Positions 45,194-54,400 of a stretch of 54,747 nucleotides of DNA are shown here, in pieces (position 1 is the stretch's first letter; each line of letters begins with the position of its first letter). This stretch comes from Chloroflexaceae bacterium (GTDB taxonomy: Bacteria > Chloroflexota > Chloroflexia > Chloroflexales > Chloroflexaceae): contig JAAUSQ010000004.1 of assembly GCA_012033195.1 (NCBI GenBank), forward strand, positions 1 to 54,747. The letters are read 5' to 3'. The notes beneath the pieces are model-generated. The model was not told where the DNA came from, ran no database searches, and saw only the letters and a list, made by a program, of their open reading frames with translations. Made by a program: the position numbers and the translations under genes.

Positions 45194-45248
45194 GATACCC
45201 CCTATAGGTATCTGTTTTTATTATAGCGCACCTGTCAAGGTGTGGTAA
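45194..45248 (-). promoter_or_regulatory. trxA promoter with CsoR/CstR-type operator
   Basis: Read on the minus strand: TTACCA (45243-45248), a 17-base spacer, TATAAT (45220-45225), then GATACCTATAGGGGGTATC (45194-45212). The last is an inverted repeat with GATACC/GGTATC ends and a G/C run in one half, the form of operators bound by CsoR-family tetramers. It would cover the transcription start. A TTGACA at 45234-45239 is only 8 bases from the -10 box and is not used. Confidence 0.6.
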
Positions 45249-45327
45249 CAGGCTTGACCATAACGCACTTACGCGGCATAATCTTCATTGAGAAGAAGAG
45301 GGCACAACACAAGAGGGAGCAGAAGCT

Positions 45328-45789
45328 ATGCAGGAGAAGCAGGTTGGCAGTGCGGCCAGGCAGTTCTATGCACAACAGCTTCGCAACTACTGGCAAACAG
45401 AGTACGAAGCGTATGCAACGGGCGACGAGACATATCACGAGTTCCTGGAGGAATATACGATTGAGCCGCGCCCCGCTTACCTCCCCGAACCAGTCTGGGC
45501 CGCCTATGCCCTGTACGACCGCTATGTGCAACGGGAAAGCTGGGGCGCGGTGCAACTGTTGCAGGTGCCGACGGAAGTCGCCGATACCTTTGCGGTGTAT
45601 GTAACGACTGACGGCGACGATGGCTGGCTGGAAGTGTACGATGTTCGCGGCCAGTTGTTGGGAGCAGGGCGCACGTATATCGAGCTTGTGTACTGGGGCG
45701 ATGTGAAGGAGATCCGCGCCCAGCTCGATACACGTACATTGCCAGGGGCGCTCGATACCCGTGCAACGTTGTGGGGCAAGCCGTTCTAG
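45328..45789 (+). CDS. Hypothetical protein
   Basis: The 153-residue protein has no signal peptide. The first 60 residues are helical and rich in Tyr/Gln/Glu (RQFYAQQLRNYWQTEYEAYA), and the second half looks like beta strands (FAVYVTTDGDDGWLEVYDVR; YIELVYWGDVKEIRAQLD). I do not recognise a family. AGAGGGAGC lies upstream of the ATG. It is divergent from trxA, with the CsoR-type operator between them, so it could share that control. Confidence 0.65.
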   Translation: MQEKQVGSAARQFYAQQLRNYWQTEYEAYATGDETYHEFLEEYTIEPRPAYLPEPVWAAYALYDRYVQRESWGAVQLLQVPTEVADTFAVYVTTDGDDGWLEVYDVRGQLLGAGRTYIELVYWGDVKEIRAQLDTRTLPGALDTRATLWGKPF

Positions 45790-45807
45790 CATGGGCGAGG
45801 GTTGGCG

Positions 45808-46294
45808 TCAGAAGTTGCGCACAAACCGATATTCCCGGCTATCGTTGGGGTCGTCTTCCAGCACCCGTTCGGCATCCTGAGTGAAGCCGCTGCGCAGGTA
45901 CAGACGATGGGCATCGGTAAAGCGGGTATCAGACCACGCCGTGATGGTCTGTACATGCTGTGCCTGTGCCCATCCAATCGACCATTCGAGCAAGCGACGA
46001 CCCCACCCCTTGCCACGCTGCGCCGCTGCAAGGTAGAGCCGCTTGATTTCGGCAGCATTCGGCGGGTAGCGCTTGACACCGACCGAGCCGACCACAACAC
46101 CATCAGCGACCCCCACAAAAAAAAACGTGCGGTGCTGCATAGGTTGTCTCAAGCGTTAGAATATCGGGCACTTCAATTGCTGGTTCGTATACAAAGCGAT
46201 ATTCGTCAAACACAGCACCAATCATCTGCACCACCGCCGGAACATCGACGGCTGTGGCGGCACGAATAACCAGATTGTCTACGGCCTCGCTCAT
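45808..46294 (-). CDS. GNAT-family N-acetyltransferase, frameshifted at an A9 run
   Basis: ATG 46294 (AAGGG upstream) starts MSEAVDNLVIRAATAVDVPA, the first strand and helix of a GNAT fold. At 46117-46125 nine A bases (T on the coding strand) shift the frame; with eight, the protein reads on as FFVGVADGVVVGSVGVKRYP and then the acetyl-CoA motif LAAAQRGKGWGRRLLEWSIG, to a stop at 45808. Restored length is about 161 residues. Substrate unknown. It is divergent from the membrane protein at 46388. Confidence 0.85.
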
Positions 46295-46387
46295 TGTAGC
46301 GCCCTTCATACCGTGTGCTGTCCCAGGCTGCTATAATAGCACGGGTTTTCACGACCCTGTATCGTTACTAGCTGCTGAAGGAACAAC

Positions 46388-47494
46388 GTGTTAACGTCAC
46401 CATCTACAATTGTGGCACCGCAGCCTGTGCCGCGCCCCGCCCTGCTCGATGGGGTGGTGCTGCTGGCGTATGTGCTGATCACGACGCTCTTCACCTATCC
46501 ACTGAGCCTCAATCTTAGTACCTACATTTCCACCATCGACTCACAACAATTTCTATGGACTGTCTGGTGGACCCACCGCGCCATCGAGCAGGGCGCTACG
46601 CCGTACTTCACGCCCTATCTGTATTACCCAGAAGGGCTTGATCTGTATTATCACACCATGAACATCTGGTATGGCTGGGTGGCCTACCCGCTGGCGAAGC
46701 TGTTCGGGTTGGTCGTCGCCTACAATCTGGTCGCACTGCTGGTGTTTGTGGTCGCCTGTTATGTTACCTACTGGCTGGCCTACGACATCACCCGGAGCCG
46801 CATTGCTGGCTTTGCCGCCGGGTTACTGTTTGGCTTTGCCCCCACCCAGGTCTTTCACTTCAGCATCGGGCAAGAAAATCTGCATAGTGTGTTATGGATG
46901 CCGCTGTATGTGCTGGCGGTACGGCACTGGCTGGCACCAGGCGGCAGGCTACGCTGGCTCCTCACCGCAGCCATCGCTCTGATCCTGACTTCATATGCCG
47001 ACTGGCTGCATGCGACAGCGCTGCTTCTGTTTAGCGGCGTGCTGGCGTTGTGGGTACTGGTTGCCGAACGGCAGCAGTGGCAAGCGACCCTGGGGCGTGT
47101 AGCGTGGCGCTCAGCAGCGCTCGGTGGCCTGTACACGCTGGGGATTGGCGCAGTGGTCGCTCAGATGGTGGCGCAGTGGTTCACCGCCGACACGCCCTAT
47201 ATGTTGCGCCCGTTCTGGGATACGATCTACCACTCGGCGGATGTGTTTGGCTTCTTTGTACCCAACCCCTACCACCCATTCTGGGGCGCGTGGGCACAGC
47301 AGCAGATCGACAACCTGACCATACCGGGCATTCTGAATACAACAGTAGTGCTGCCTTATATGAGCCTTGCACTGGCGATTGTGGCGGCAGTGGTGTATGG
47401 CAAGGCGGCGCGGTTCTGGTTGGTGTGTGCGATATTATTTGCTATCCTCGCCCTGGGGCCGCAGCTTACGTATCGCTGGCAATCTTACGTCAAT
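46388..47494 (+). CDS. Polytopic membrane protein, GT-C-like, N-terminal part (frameshifted)
   Basis: From the GTG at 46388 this frame encodes about ten membrane helices (LLAYVLITTLFTYPLSLNLS; LVVAYNLVALLVFVVACYVT; FAAGLLFGFAPTQVFHFSIG). The pattern of an acidic-aromatic first outer loop with WTVWWTHRAIEQG and many helices resembles GT-C fold glycosyltransferases and the related YfhO/DUF6541-like proteins; catalytic residues are not certain. At 47495 one extra C breaks the frame. Without it the protein reads QSYVNWLPYNLLYDYSILRI into the next entry, about 719 residues in all. Confidence 0.75.
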
Positions 47495-47495
47495 C

Positions 47496-48545
47496 TGGCT
47501 ACCCTACAACCTGCTGTACGATTACAGCATCCTGCGCATCTCACGCGCACCCGGTCGCCTCGTGATTATGACCCTGCTCGCACTGGCGGTGCTGGCTGCG
47601 CTTGGTATTCAGGCAGTGCTGGTGCGCCTTGCACAGCACCCCCGCGCTCGGCTGGCCTACAATGGCGCGGCAGTGCTGCTGGTGGCGCTTGTTATCTTTG
47701 AATTGTTACCATTTCGCCGCCCGCTCTGGACCCTGCCAGAGGTGCCCGCCTTCTTTGTAGATGGCACCCTTGCTGATGCAGGCGCACTGGTCGAGGTACC
47801 GTTCAGCGGCAACGAGGGGATGTATTATCAGACGTGGCACGAACTGCCAATCCTGTATGGCGAACACTCACGCGATGTCATACCGGGGCGCTTGCTGTTC
47901 CACCTGCGCGACGGCATCACCACCGACGATGATATGATGACGGATGCCCGCCAGAACTGGTACTGTGCCCTGGACTATTACAACTTTACGCACGTGGTGC
48001 ACTATCACCACCTCGGCACCGACTATGACCAGGAGCAGTATACCAAACAGATTGAAGCATTCCTGAGTACCGATGACATGGTCAGCAGCACAGCGCTTGC
48101 CACATTGTACCGCCTGCCCGCCGCCAACCGCAGCAAGCCCTGCTTGATAGTGGGGCGCAACTGGGGCACGCCGCGTGCGTTTGGCTCCGACCTGCCCTTC
48201 TATCGCTGGATGGAGCAGCAATCCACGCTGGGCATTGTGCTGCGCGAACCGGGCCGCGTGCGGCTGTCGCTCCATCTGCATAGCTTTGCCGTACCGCGTC
48301 AGCTTGCCATTTCGCTGGCAGGCGAACCAGTGACCACATGGCAGGTTGGTTTTGAACCAGTGCCCTACGAGCTAGAGCTTGACCTGCCCGCTGGTCTGAC
48401 ATGGCTCGACCTGATGAGCATCGAGCCAGCGGTATCGCCCACCGACTACGGCTATGATGAAACCGAACCCGTTTCTATCGGAGCATCGCAGGTGCAGGCC
48501 GAATATGTAGGAGGCCAGACAGAGGCCAGTGGCGCAGGGCAATAG
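47496..48545 (+). CDS. Polytopic membrane protein, GT-C-like, C-terminal part (after frameshift)
   Basis: Continuation in the next frame: WLPYNLLYDYSILRISRAPG, two more membrane helices (LVIMTLLALAVLAALGIQAV; LAYNGAAVLLVALVIFELL), then a 270-residue soluble domain outside the membrane (ALVEVPFSGNEGMYYQTWHE; HYHHLGTDYDQEQYTKQIEA) ending in a beta-sandwich-like segment. The RISRAPGR motif near helix ends is common in this protein group from Chloroflexota. It probably transfers sugars or lipids-linked sugars at the outer face; unproven. Confidence 0.75.
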   Translation, partial: WLPYNLLYDYSILRISRAPGRLVIMTLLALAVLAALGIQAVLVRLAQHPRARLAYNGAAVLLVALVIFELLPFRRPLWTLPEVPAFFVDGTLADAGALVEVPFSGNEGMYYQTWHELPILYGEHSRDVIPGRLLFHLRDGITTDDDMMTDARQNWYCALDYYNFTHVVHYHHLGTDYDQEQYTKQIEAFLSTDDMVSSTALATLYRLPAANRSKPCLIVGRNWGTPRAFGSDLPFYRWMEQQSTLGIVLREPGRVRLSLHLHSFAVPRQLAISLAGEPVTTWQVGFEPVPYELELDLPAGLTWLDLMSIEPAVSPTDYGYDETEPVSIGASQVQAEYVGGQTEASGAGQ

Positions 48546-48551
48546 CATATT

Positions 48552-48579
48552 CCCCTCTCCCCGTGCTGCGAGAGAGGGG
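48552..48579. terminator. Bidirectional terminator hairpin
   Basis: CCCCTCTC (48552-48559) and GAGAGGGG (48572-48579) form a perfect 8-bp stem with a 12-base loop between two converging genes. Its surroundings (GGGTGAGGGG) recall the repeat at 49724-49759. Confidence 0.6.
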
Positions 48580-48604
48580 CCATGGGTGAGGGGCACGTAA
48601 GAAC

Positions 48605-49579
48605 CTATTCTACATAGAACGACATGAGCAGTAGGCGGTCGGTGCGAATGCCCTTCGCCACAATGCTCCAGCGTCCGGTCGGCTCGTCGGCATCAATTTC
48701 AAAAGGCACTAGCAAATACCCTTCGGTATTGGCCTCGCCATCATACGGCAGGCTACGCACCGATCCATCGGGCCGATTGAGCCAGAGATCAACCGGTTCG
48801 CCGCCGCGCCGATAGTTGATCGCCTCCAGTGCAAACGTGCTGCCCGGTCGCGCACTTGCCGGGAAGACATGCCCGATAATGATGCTGTCCGGGTTGGCGC
48901 AGTCCTCACTATCGCCTTCAATGGTTGGCCCCGATGATGGGAAGTTGCGCGGACGATAGACCTGCTGCTGGCACGGGGCAAGCGCCCTGCCCAGTAAGCC
49001 CCGGCTAATCGTGCCATTGGCCTCCAGTTCGAGCCGTGCCCGCTCAAAATACTGCACCGTCTTGCGCTGCCCATTGGGAAGCACCTCTTCAACCTGCTCG
49101 CTCAGCGGCGCACCAAAATAGGTTGCACCATTATTCCGATCCCAGTAGTCTTTAAAGACACCCTGCAAGATATGCCCTGTTTCCGGGAAGTAGCGGCGGG
49201 TCGGGGTATCGGGCACGGGCGGCACCCGCTCGAAGAACAGGCCCTGCTGTGTAATATAGTCGTTGCCAATATTGCCAAGCACAATAAAGGGTTGCTGCCC
49301 CGCCCGCTCAATCAGTTCGAAGCGAGACCGCTCGAAGTATTGCACAATCACTCCATCGCTGGCACGAATATATGGCTCGGTAATGGGGTGACCAAACGCA
49401 GGTACGCCCCCCTGCGCCTCAAAATAGAGTCGGAACTCACGGCTAATAAAATGGCCTGTTTCAGGAAAATAAACTGGCGTGACATTGCTCTGGGCGCGAG
49501 CCACGTTACCAGACACCAGCAACGCCAGTACCAGCACACCAATTATCAACCATTGCCATTGGACAGATACGCTCGGCAT
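48605..49579 (-). CDS. Secreted protein with YFPETGH / FG-P repeats
   Basis: The 324-residue protein has a signal peptide (WLIIGVLVLALLVSGNVARA) and two copies of a repeat of about 100 residues: YFPETGHFISREFRLYFEAQ with GGVPAFGHPITEP and VQYFERSRFELI, and again YFPETGHILQGVFKDYWDRN with GATYFGAPLSEQ and VQYFERARLELE. A C-terminal beta domain (GHVFPASARPGSTFALEAIN) follows. These repeats are frequent in exported Chloroflexota proteins and recall LGFP repeats that bind cell-wall sugars; function is unknown. ATG 49579 has GAGGAG 5 bases upstream. Confidence 0.82.
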   Translation of the reverse strand: MPSVSVQWQWLIIGVLVLALLVSGNVARAQSNVTPVYFPETGHFISREFRLYFEAQGGVPAFGHPITEPYIRASDGVIVQYFERSRFELIERAGQQPFIVLGNIGNDYITQQGLFFERVPPVPDTPTRRYFPETGHILQGVFKDYWDRNNGATYFGAPLSEQVEEVLPNGQRKTVQYFERARLELEANGTISRGLLGRALAPCQQQVYRPRNFPSSGPTIEGDSEDCANPDSIIIGHVFPASARPGSTFALEAINYRRGGEPVDLWLNRPDGSVRSLPYDGEANTEGYLLVPFEIDADEPTGRWSIVAKGIRTDRLLLMSFYVE

Positions 49580-49669
49580 AACACTCCTCTGCTCTGTTAT
49601 CAGGCGGTAGGACAACCATTTGCAAGAATAGTATAGTAACAGAAAGCCAGAGGTTTTCCACGCTAAATC

Positions 49670-49759
49670 TCCGGAAGGTGTAAACCTCCGGCTACAGTTA
49701 CAAAGTTCGCCTGCACAGGCTCCCCCCCTCGCCCCTTCTGTGGGTGCGGGGTGAGGGGG
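49670..49759. repeat. REP-like element with terminator hairpin
   Basis: CCGGAAGGT/ACCTCCGG forms a small hairpin at about 49673-49691. Then TACAAAGTTCGCCTGCACAG resembles the element at 42.6 kb (TACAAAGCCCGCCTGCGCAG), and CCCCCTCGCCCC (49724-49735) with GGGGTGAGGGGG (49748-49759) makes a 12-bp stem with one G-T pair. It lies just after the lipoprotein gene (minus strand), so it can terminate it. Confidence 0.6.
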
Positions 49760-49768
49760 AGCAATGGG

Positions 49769-50200
49769 CTAGCGATTTGCTGCAATGGTAACTAGCACGT
49801 TCTCACCACTCAGAGGATCGTTGACCACCATCGCAACAAAGGCTTGATCGCGCCCACGCGACCAGCCTGCCATGCCACCATCAGGGATCGGTGCCTCACC
49901 AACATCTTCCCGCTCCCAGCCGCGCCCGGTTAACTCTTCCTCATAGAAGCCTTCCACATCGGCAAACATTGCGCCTTCGGGCAGATTGTACACGCCGGTA
50001 GTTGTTTCAAAGCCGGCCTGCTCCTGCTGCTGCTCAAGCGCATCACGTATAGTGGTAGCCATAATACCCGCATCGCCAGTTATTTCCGTTGCACCGTTGA
50101 ATACCGGAATAGGTGCGGTATCAGGTGCGCCGCCACATGCCGCCAGAAGCATCGTGAGCATCAGCGTGGTGCCCAACCAGTAAAGAAGTTTCAGGTTCAT
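49769..50200 (-). CDS. Small lipoprotein of unknown function
   Basis: The 143-residue protein has a signal peptide with lipobox (LLAACGG, Cys about 22). The mature part has GVYNLPEGAMFADVEGFYEE and LTGRGWEREDVGEAPIPDG with AFVAMVVNDPLSGENVLVTI, a single alpha/beta domain seen in short exported proteins of this phylum. I cannot name a family with confidence. It is divergent from the MscS gene. Confidence 0.78.
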   Translation of the reverse strand: MNLKLLYWLGTTLMLTMLLAACGGAPDTAPIPVFNGATEITGDAGIMATTIRDALEQQQEQAGFETTTGVYNLPEGAMFADVEGFYEEELTGRGWEREDVGEAPIPDGGMAGWSRGRDQAFVAMVVNDPLSGENVLVTIAANR

Positions 50201-50407
50201 ACCAATCTCCTGATATGATGACGATAACTACCCCAACGGACGAACAACCCGACAGTGGGCAAAGATGGCGCAATCGTGTGCGTGTCGGATGCAGGCTATG
50301 AAAACTGCTGATAGATACGCCGTCATTATACACCGACTGACAAGCACAGGATATCTGAAGATAGGCTACAATACAATTGGACGGGTGTTGGACGCGGAGA
50401 TACACGC

Positions 50408-51472
50408 ATGCAGGCCATTACAACCGAACAGTTTCTGATCATCGTCGGGCTGATCTTGCTGGGGTTTATCATCGGCTTCGTGCTCGACCGGGTGCTGCGG
50501 ATCTGGTTACAGCGGCGGCTTGCATCAGATACCTTAACCGGACGCGCAATTATTCCCGCCCTGATGGGCATGCCAATTCTGTGGGGCACCATTGCCGGGG
50601 TCTATATGGCGCTGCTCTACGCGCCACTTGCCCCCGAAGTGCATACCCTGCTCATCCACGCCCTGCAAGTGCCGTTTATCCTCTCAATAACCTTCTTTAT
50701 CATGCGGCTCGGCGTGAGCCTGGTTGATCATACCAACCGCGCCGGCTCCAATGCCGTTGCAGCCGTTTCACTCTCGCGCAGCCTGATCCGCATTGTAGTG
50801 ATCCTGGCAGGTATCCTCATTCTGCTGCAAGCCCTGGAAATCCCGATAACACCGGCACTGGCCGCACTGGGCATCACTGGCCTTGCCGTGTCGCTGGCAC
50901 TCGAAGACACCCTCTCGAATGTCTTTTCGGGCCTGTATCTCATTATCTCAAAACAGACCCAACCAGGCGATTATGTACGGCTGAAGGTCGATGAGCGTGA
51001 CCATATCGAAGGTTATATCACCGACATTACATGGCGCAGCACGTCCATTCGCATGCTGCCCTCGCGGATTGTGCGCGATGCCGAAGATAGTACCGTTGTG
51101 GTGCCCAACTCGCGGATGGCCTCCGACATTGTGGTGATCCATCGTCGCCCACGCACCGAGCGCGAGATGGTGGTCAATGTCAGCATTGCCACGACCGACA
51201 CCCCCGACCTTGAGCATATTGAGCGTATCACCTACGAAACAGCATTGAACGTATGGCAGGAGCACACGCCCACACCGCAGCACATCCCGCCCCTGGTGCG
51301 CTATCAGTCGCTCCAGGCGGCGAGCGTGACGATCCAGGTAGTGCTCTACGGCGATGAACAAACCGATCCGTACCTGCTGCGGCATATCCTGATCAAGCAA
51401 CTTTACCTGCGCTACCAGCAAGAAGCGCTTAGTGCGGTGCTTGCACCTGTGCCATTACAGCCAGGCGGCTAA
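50408..51472 (+). CDS. MscS-family mechanosensitive ion channel
   Basis: The 354-residue protein has four predicted membrane helices followed by the MscS beta and alpha/beta domains. The pore-lining TM3 and hinge are visible in LEIPITPALAALGITGLAVS then LALEDTLSNVFSGLYLIIS (about 145-182), and the beta domain has PGDYVRLKVDERDHIEGYIT and VVVPNSRMASDIVV. It opens when membrane tension rises and lets solutes out after osmotic downshock. Its stop overlaps the end of the converging propeller gene by 4 bases. Confidence 0.94.
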   Translation: MQAITTEQFLIIVGLILLGFIIGFVLDRVLRIWLQRRLASDTLTGRAIIPALMGMPILWGTIAGVYMALLYAPLAPEVHTLLIHALQVPFILSITFFIMRLGVSLVDHTNRAGSNAVAAVSLSRSLIRIVVILAGILILLQALEIPITPALAALGITGLAVSLALEDTLSNVFSGLYLIISKQTQPGDYVRLKVDERDHIEGYITDITWRSTSIRMLPSRIVRDAEDSTVVVPNSRMASDIVVIHRRPRTEREMVVNVSIATTDTPDLEHIERITYETALNVWQEHTPTPQHIPPLVRYQSLQAASVTIQVVLYGDEQTDPYLLRHILIKQLYLRYQQEALSAVLAPVPLQPGG

Positions 51473-54400
51473 CGTTGTACTCTGGGGAGCCAGCCCTGCG
51501 GCTCAAGTGGGGCCAGTTGCAACACCTGCACACCGCCATCATCATCCGCAACATACAGCCGCTCCCCACTGATAGCAACCGCGTGTGCTACACCCGGTGT
51601 ATTGTAGGAGCCGCGAATGGCAGGAGCACGCGGCTGTGATACATCAATCGCCTGTACGCCGCCGATGCCCGTCGCAACATACACCTGATCGCCCGTCACC
51701 TGGAAGGTGTAGGGGCTTCCATACAAGGCCAGATCAAGCCTGCTGAGCACCGTCGGGCTAATGCTTTCGCCTGGCTCCAGCAACAGCAGGCCACTGTTCA
51801 GGCCGCCATTGGCAATCAGCAGCCAGTTGTCGCCGCGATGGACTTGCTGGGCATAGGTGAGCGAGGGCAGGTTATAATCGTGTAACAACGTGAGGCTGAA
51901 TGTATCGCGGCGCTCAAATGCCAGCACACTCGAAACATCGGCAACATACATCTGATCGCCCGCCAGATGTACATCAAGGGCGGTATCGGGTGTGTCGTAG
52001 CCAGCAATCAACGTAGGTGTCACAGGATTGGTCGTGGTTACTTCGTTTGTCCGGGTAACAACCTCGGTTATGTCAACAACCTGCACCCCTTGATTGCCTG
52101 CCGCAAGGAAGGCCGCTGTGTCGGTGACTTCTACCTGTGTAACAGCACCATCTAATACCACACTACTTACCAGCGTCGGGCTAATCGGGTTGCTTACGTC
52201 TACAATTTGCAAGCCACCGCTGCCTGTCGCCACAAACGCGAGATCATCGACCACCCGCACCGCTGCCGCAATACCTCCCAACGGGAGGCGACCAAGCAGG
52301 CTCAGTTTGCTGCCGCGAGCATCGAGCAGGGCCAACCCCTGCCGCCCTGCCGCCACATACAGCACATCATTGACAAGCTGTGCATCGCGGGTCTGGGCTA
52401 GCGTTTCGAAGCGCCCGCGTTCGCGCAGGTCACCCGCATCGAGGCTGTAAAGGCCGCCACTGCGGGCCGCTACCAGAAGCTGAGCGTCAGTTGCCACAAC
52501 CTCCGACACCGACCCTTCAAGGCGCTGGTAGGCCAGCAATTCCATATCATCAGGGTTGCTTATGTCAACAAATGCGAAGCCCTGCCCACCAAGCGCAACA
52601 TAGGCCCGTTCCCCTGCTACCCTGACTGCGGTCGCAGTGCCGCTCAGTTCAAGGCGGTCGAGTTCGCGTGGGTTGTTTGGATCGCTGATATCGTAGCTTC
52701 GCACGCCTTCGCGTCCGTCGGCAAGGAAAGCTACCTGTCCGACAACCGTAATATCTTCGGCGGAACCATCAGTATCAACCCGTGCCACCAGTGTTGGTAG
52801 CGGCATTGTAGTTATGTCAACAACCTGTAGGCCACCAGCAAAGCCTGCCGCAAGGTAGGCCCGTTCCCCAACCACCTGCACCCCCCGCAGCGACCCACTG
52901 ATCGGCAGGGTGCTTTCGAGGTAAGGCGCGGCGGCATCGCGCAGCACCACGGTATGCAGCCCACCTTGCTGACCAGTCGCGGCGGCATACAGCCGATTAT
53001 CGGCCCGATCAAGATCAACTGCGGCACCGGGCAGCCGCATCCCGTAGCGCACAACTGGCGCATTCGGGTTGCTTATGTCGACTATCTGCACACCGCTGCT
53101 GCCCGTCGCAGCATAGGCCGTCTGTCCATCTGGCGACAGCAGCATATCACTAACGATCCCCGGCAGCGGCAGGCGTGCCTGCAATGTCAGGCGGTCAGTT
53201 GCACTGATTATGTCATCGCCTGCTGTGGTCGACAGACCCAGCACTGCCAACGCGCCGCCCTGCCCTGCAAAAACCAACCCGTCACGCACCGCGAGATGAT
53301 CAATACTGCCGCCGAAGCTCTCAACAAACTCAAGCGCCGTTGCTTCGGTCAGCGCCACCGTACCAATCAGCGCTGGCGATGCCAGCAGCGCTGCATCCAG
53401 CATGGTCGGCAGTGCAGCGTGTGCAGTGCCGGTATGGGCGAGCAGCATCAACCCCAACACGGTAAGCAGCAGACACAAGCCAAGCAATCCACTGGCGACG
53501 AGGACGCGGCGCGGTAGTGCTCGCAGCACCATACGGGCACGCGGCAGCGAACGCCGCAACAACCAGCCACCTACCAGCAACAGCCCCGCCAGCAGCAGCC
53601 AGAGCGCCTCACCTGACCCACCTGCGGGTGGGTTGCCAGTTGTTGGCAGGGCTACGGGCACAACGCTGGTTGCAGTGGCTGTTGCGGTGGCTGTTGCGGT
53701 GTTCGCTGCCGTGGCGGTTGTTGTTGCGGTAGATGTAATGTTGACAGATGCGACGATGCTGGTGGCGGTGTTCTCCGCAGTGGCGGTGGCCTCCTCAGTA
53801 GCTGTACTGGTTACCGTTGCTTCCTCTTCATCGTCATCATCGTCATCATCGTCATCATCGGGGCCACGCACAATTGCTGTACTGGTTGCGGCGGCGGTGC
53901 GGGTGGTCGTGGCTGCACTGGTCTGGGTGGCGGTGCGGGTTGCAGTGGCGGTAACAATCGCCTGCGTTCCTGTAGTAGTGGCAGTGGCGGCAACGACGGG
54001 GGTAGATGTTGACCCGGTCACTACATCGGTTGCGGCAATTGTTGGTGTGGTTGTGTTGGCAGGCACAATGCGAATGGGCACATCAGCCTGCTCTGCTTCA
54101 AGCTCGTTGTCGTAACGGTCGCGTGCGCCCACCACTTCGACCTGATTCACCGAGGCATCGACCGGTTGCAGCGCAAGATACACTGTAGTGATGCGGATAG
54201 TGTCGCCCGGTTCTAGCCGATCAACACCAGCGATATCCAGTAGGTCGTCCCATTCTAGCAACCCATCGGCCTCATCGACGGACGAAGGCGGCGGCTCAGC
54301 ACGGAGGAAGCGCAAGATGGCCGGGTCATAGAAGTCGCTAATTGGCAACGTTTCAAGATCGATAATGCCATCGTTGCGAATGATAATTTCATACGGGATT

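Noticed and set aside
45220-45239. TTGACA plus TATAAT pair upstream of trxA
   Set aside because: Only 8 bases separate them, too close for a sigma-70 promoter; TTACCA at 17 bases fits better.
46117-46125. Programmed frameshifting at the A9 run in the GNAT gene
   Set aside because: Slippery runs can recode, but the many other indels in this window and the lack of a downstream stimulator make a read error more likely.
51816-53170. Repeated SNP/VDI units as a possible CRISPR or DNA tandem array
   Set aside because: The repeats are at protein level (LVIVD propeller blades); the DNA repeats are too diverged and unevenly spaced for a CRISPR array.
53402-54115. 237-codon plus-strand frame of Val/Ala/Ser repeats
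   Set aside because: It is the mirror of the Thr/Ala stalk and Asp run of the surface protein; low complexity only.
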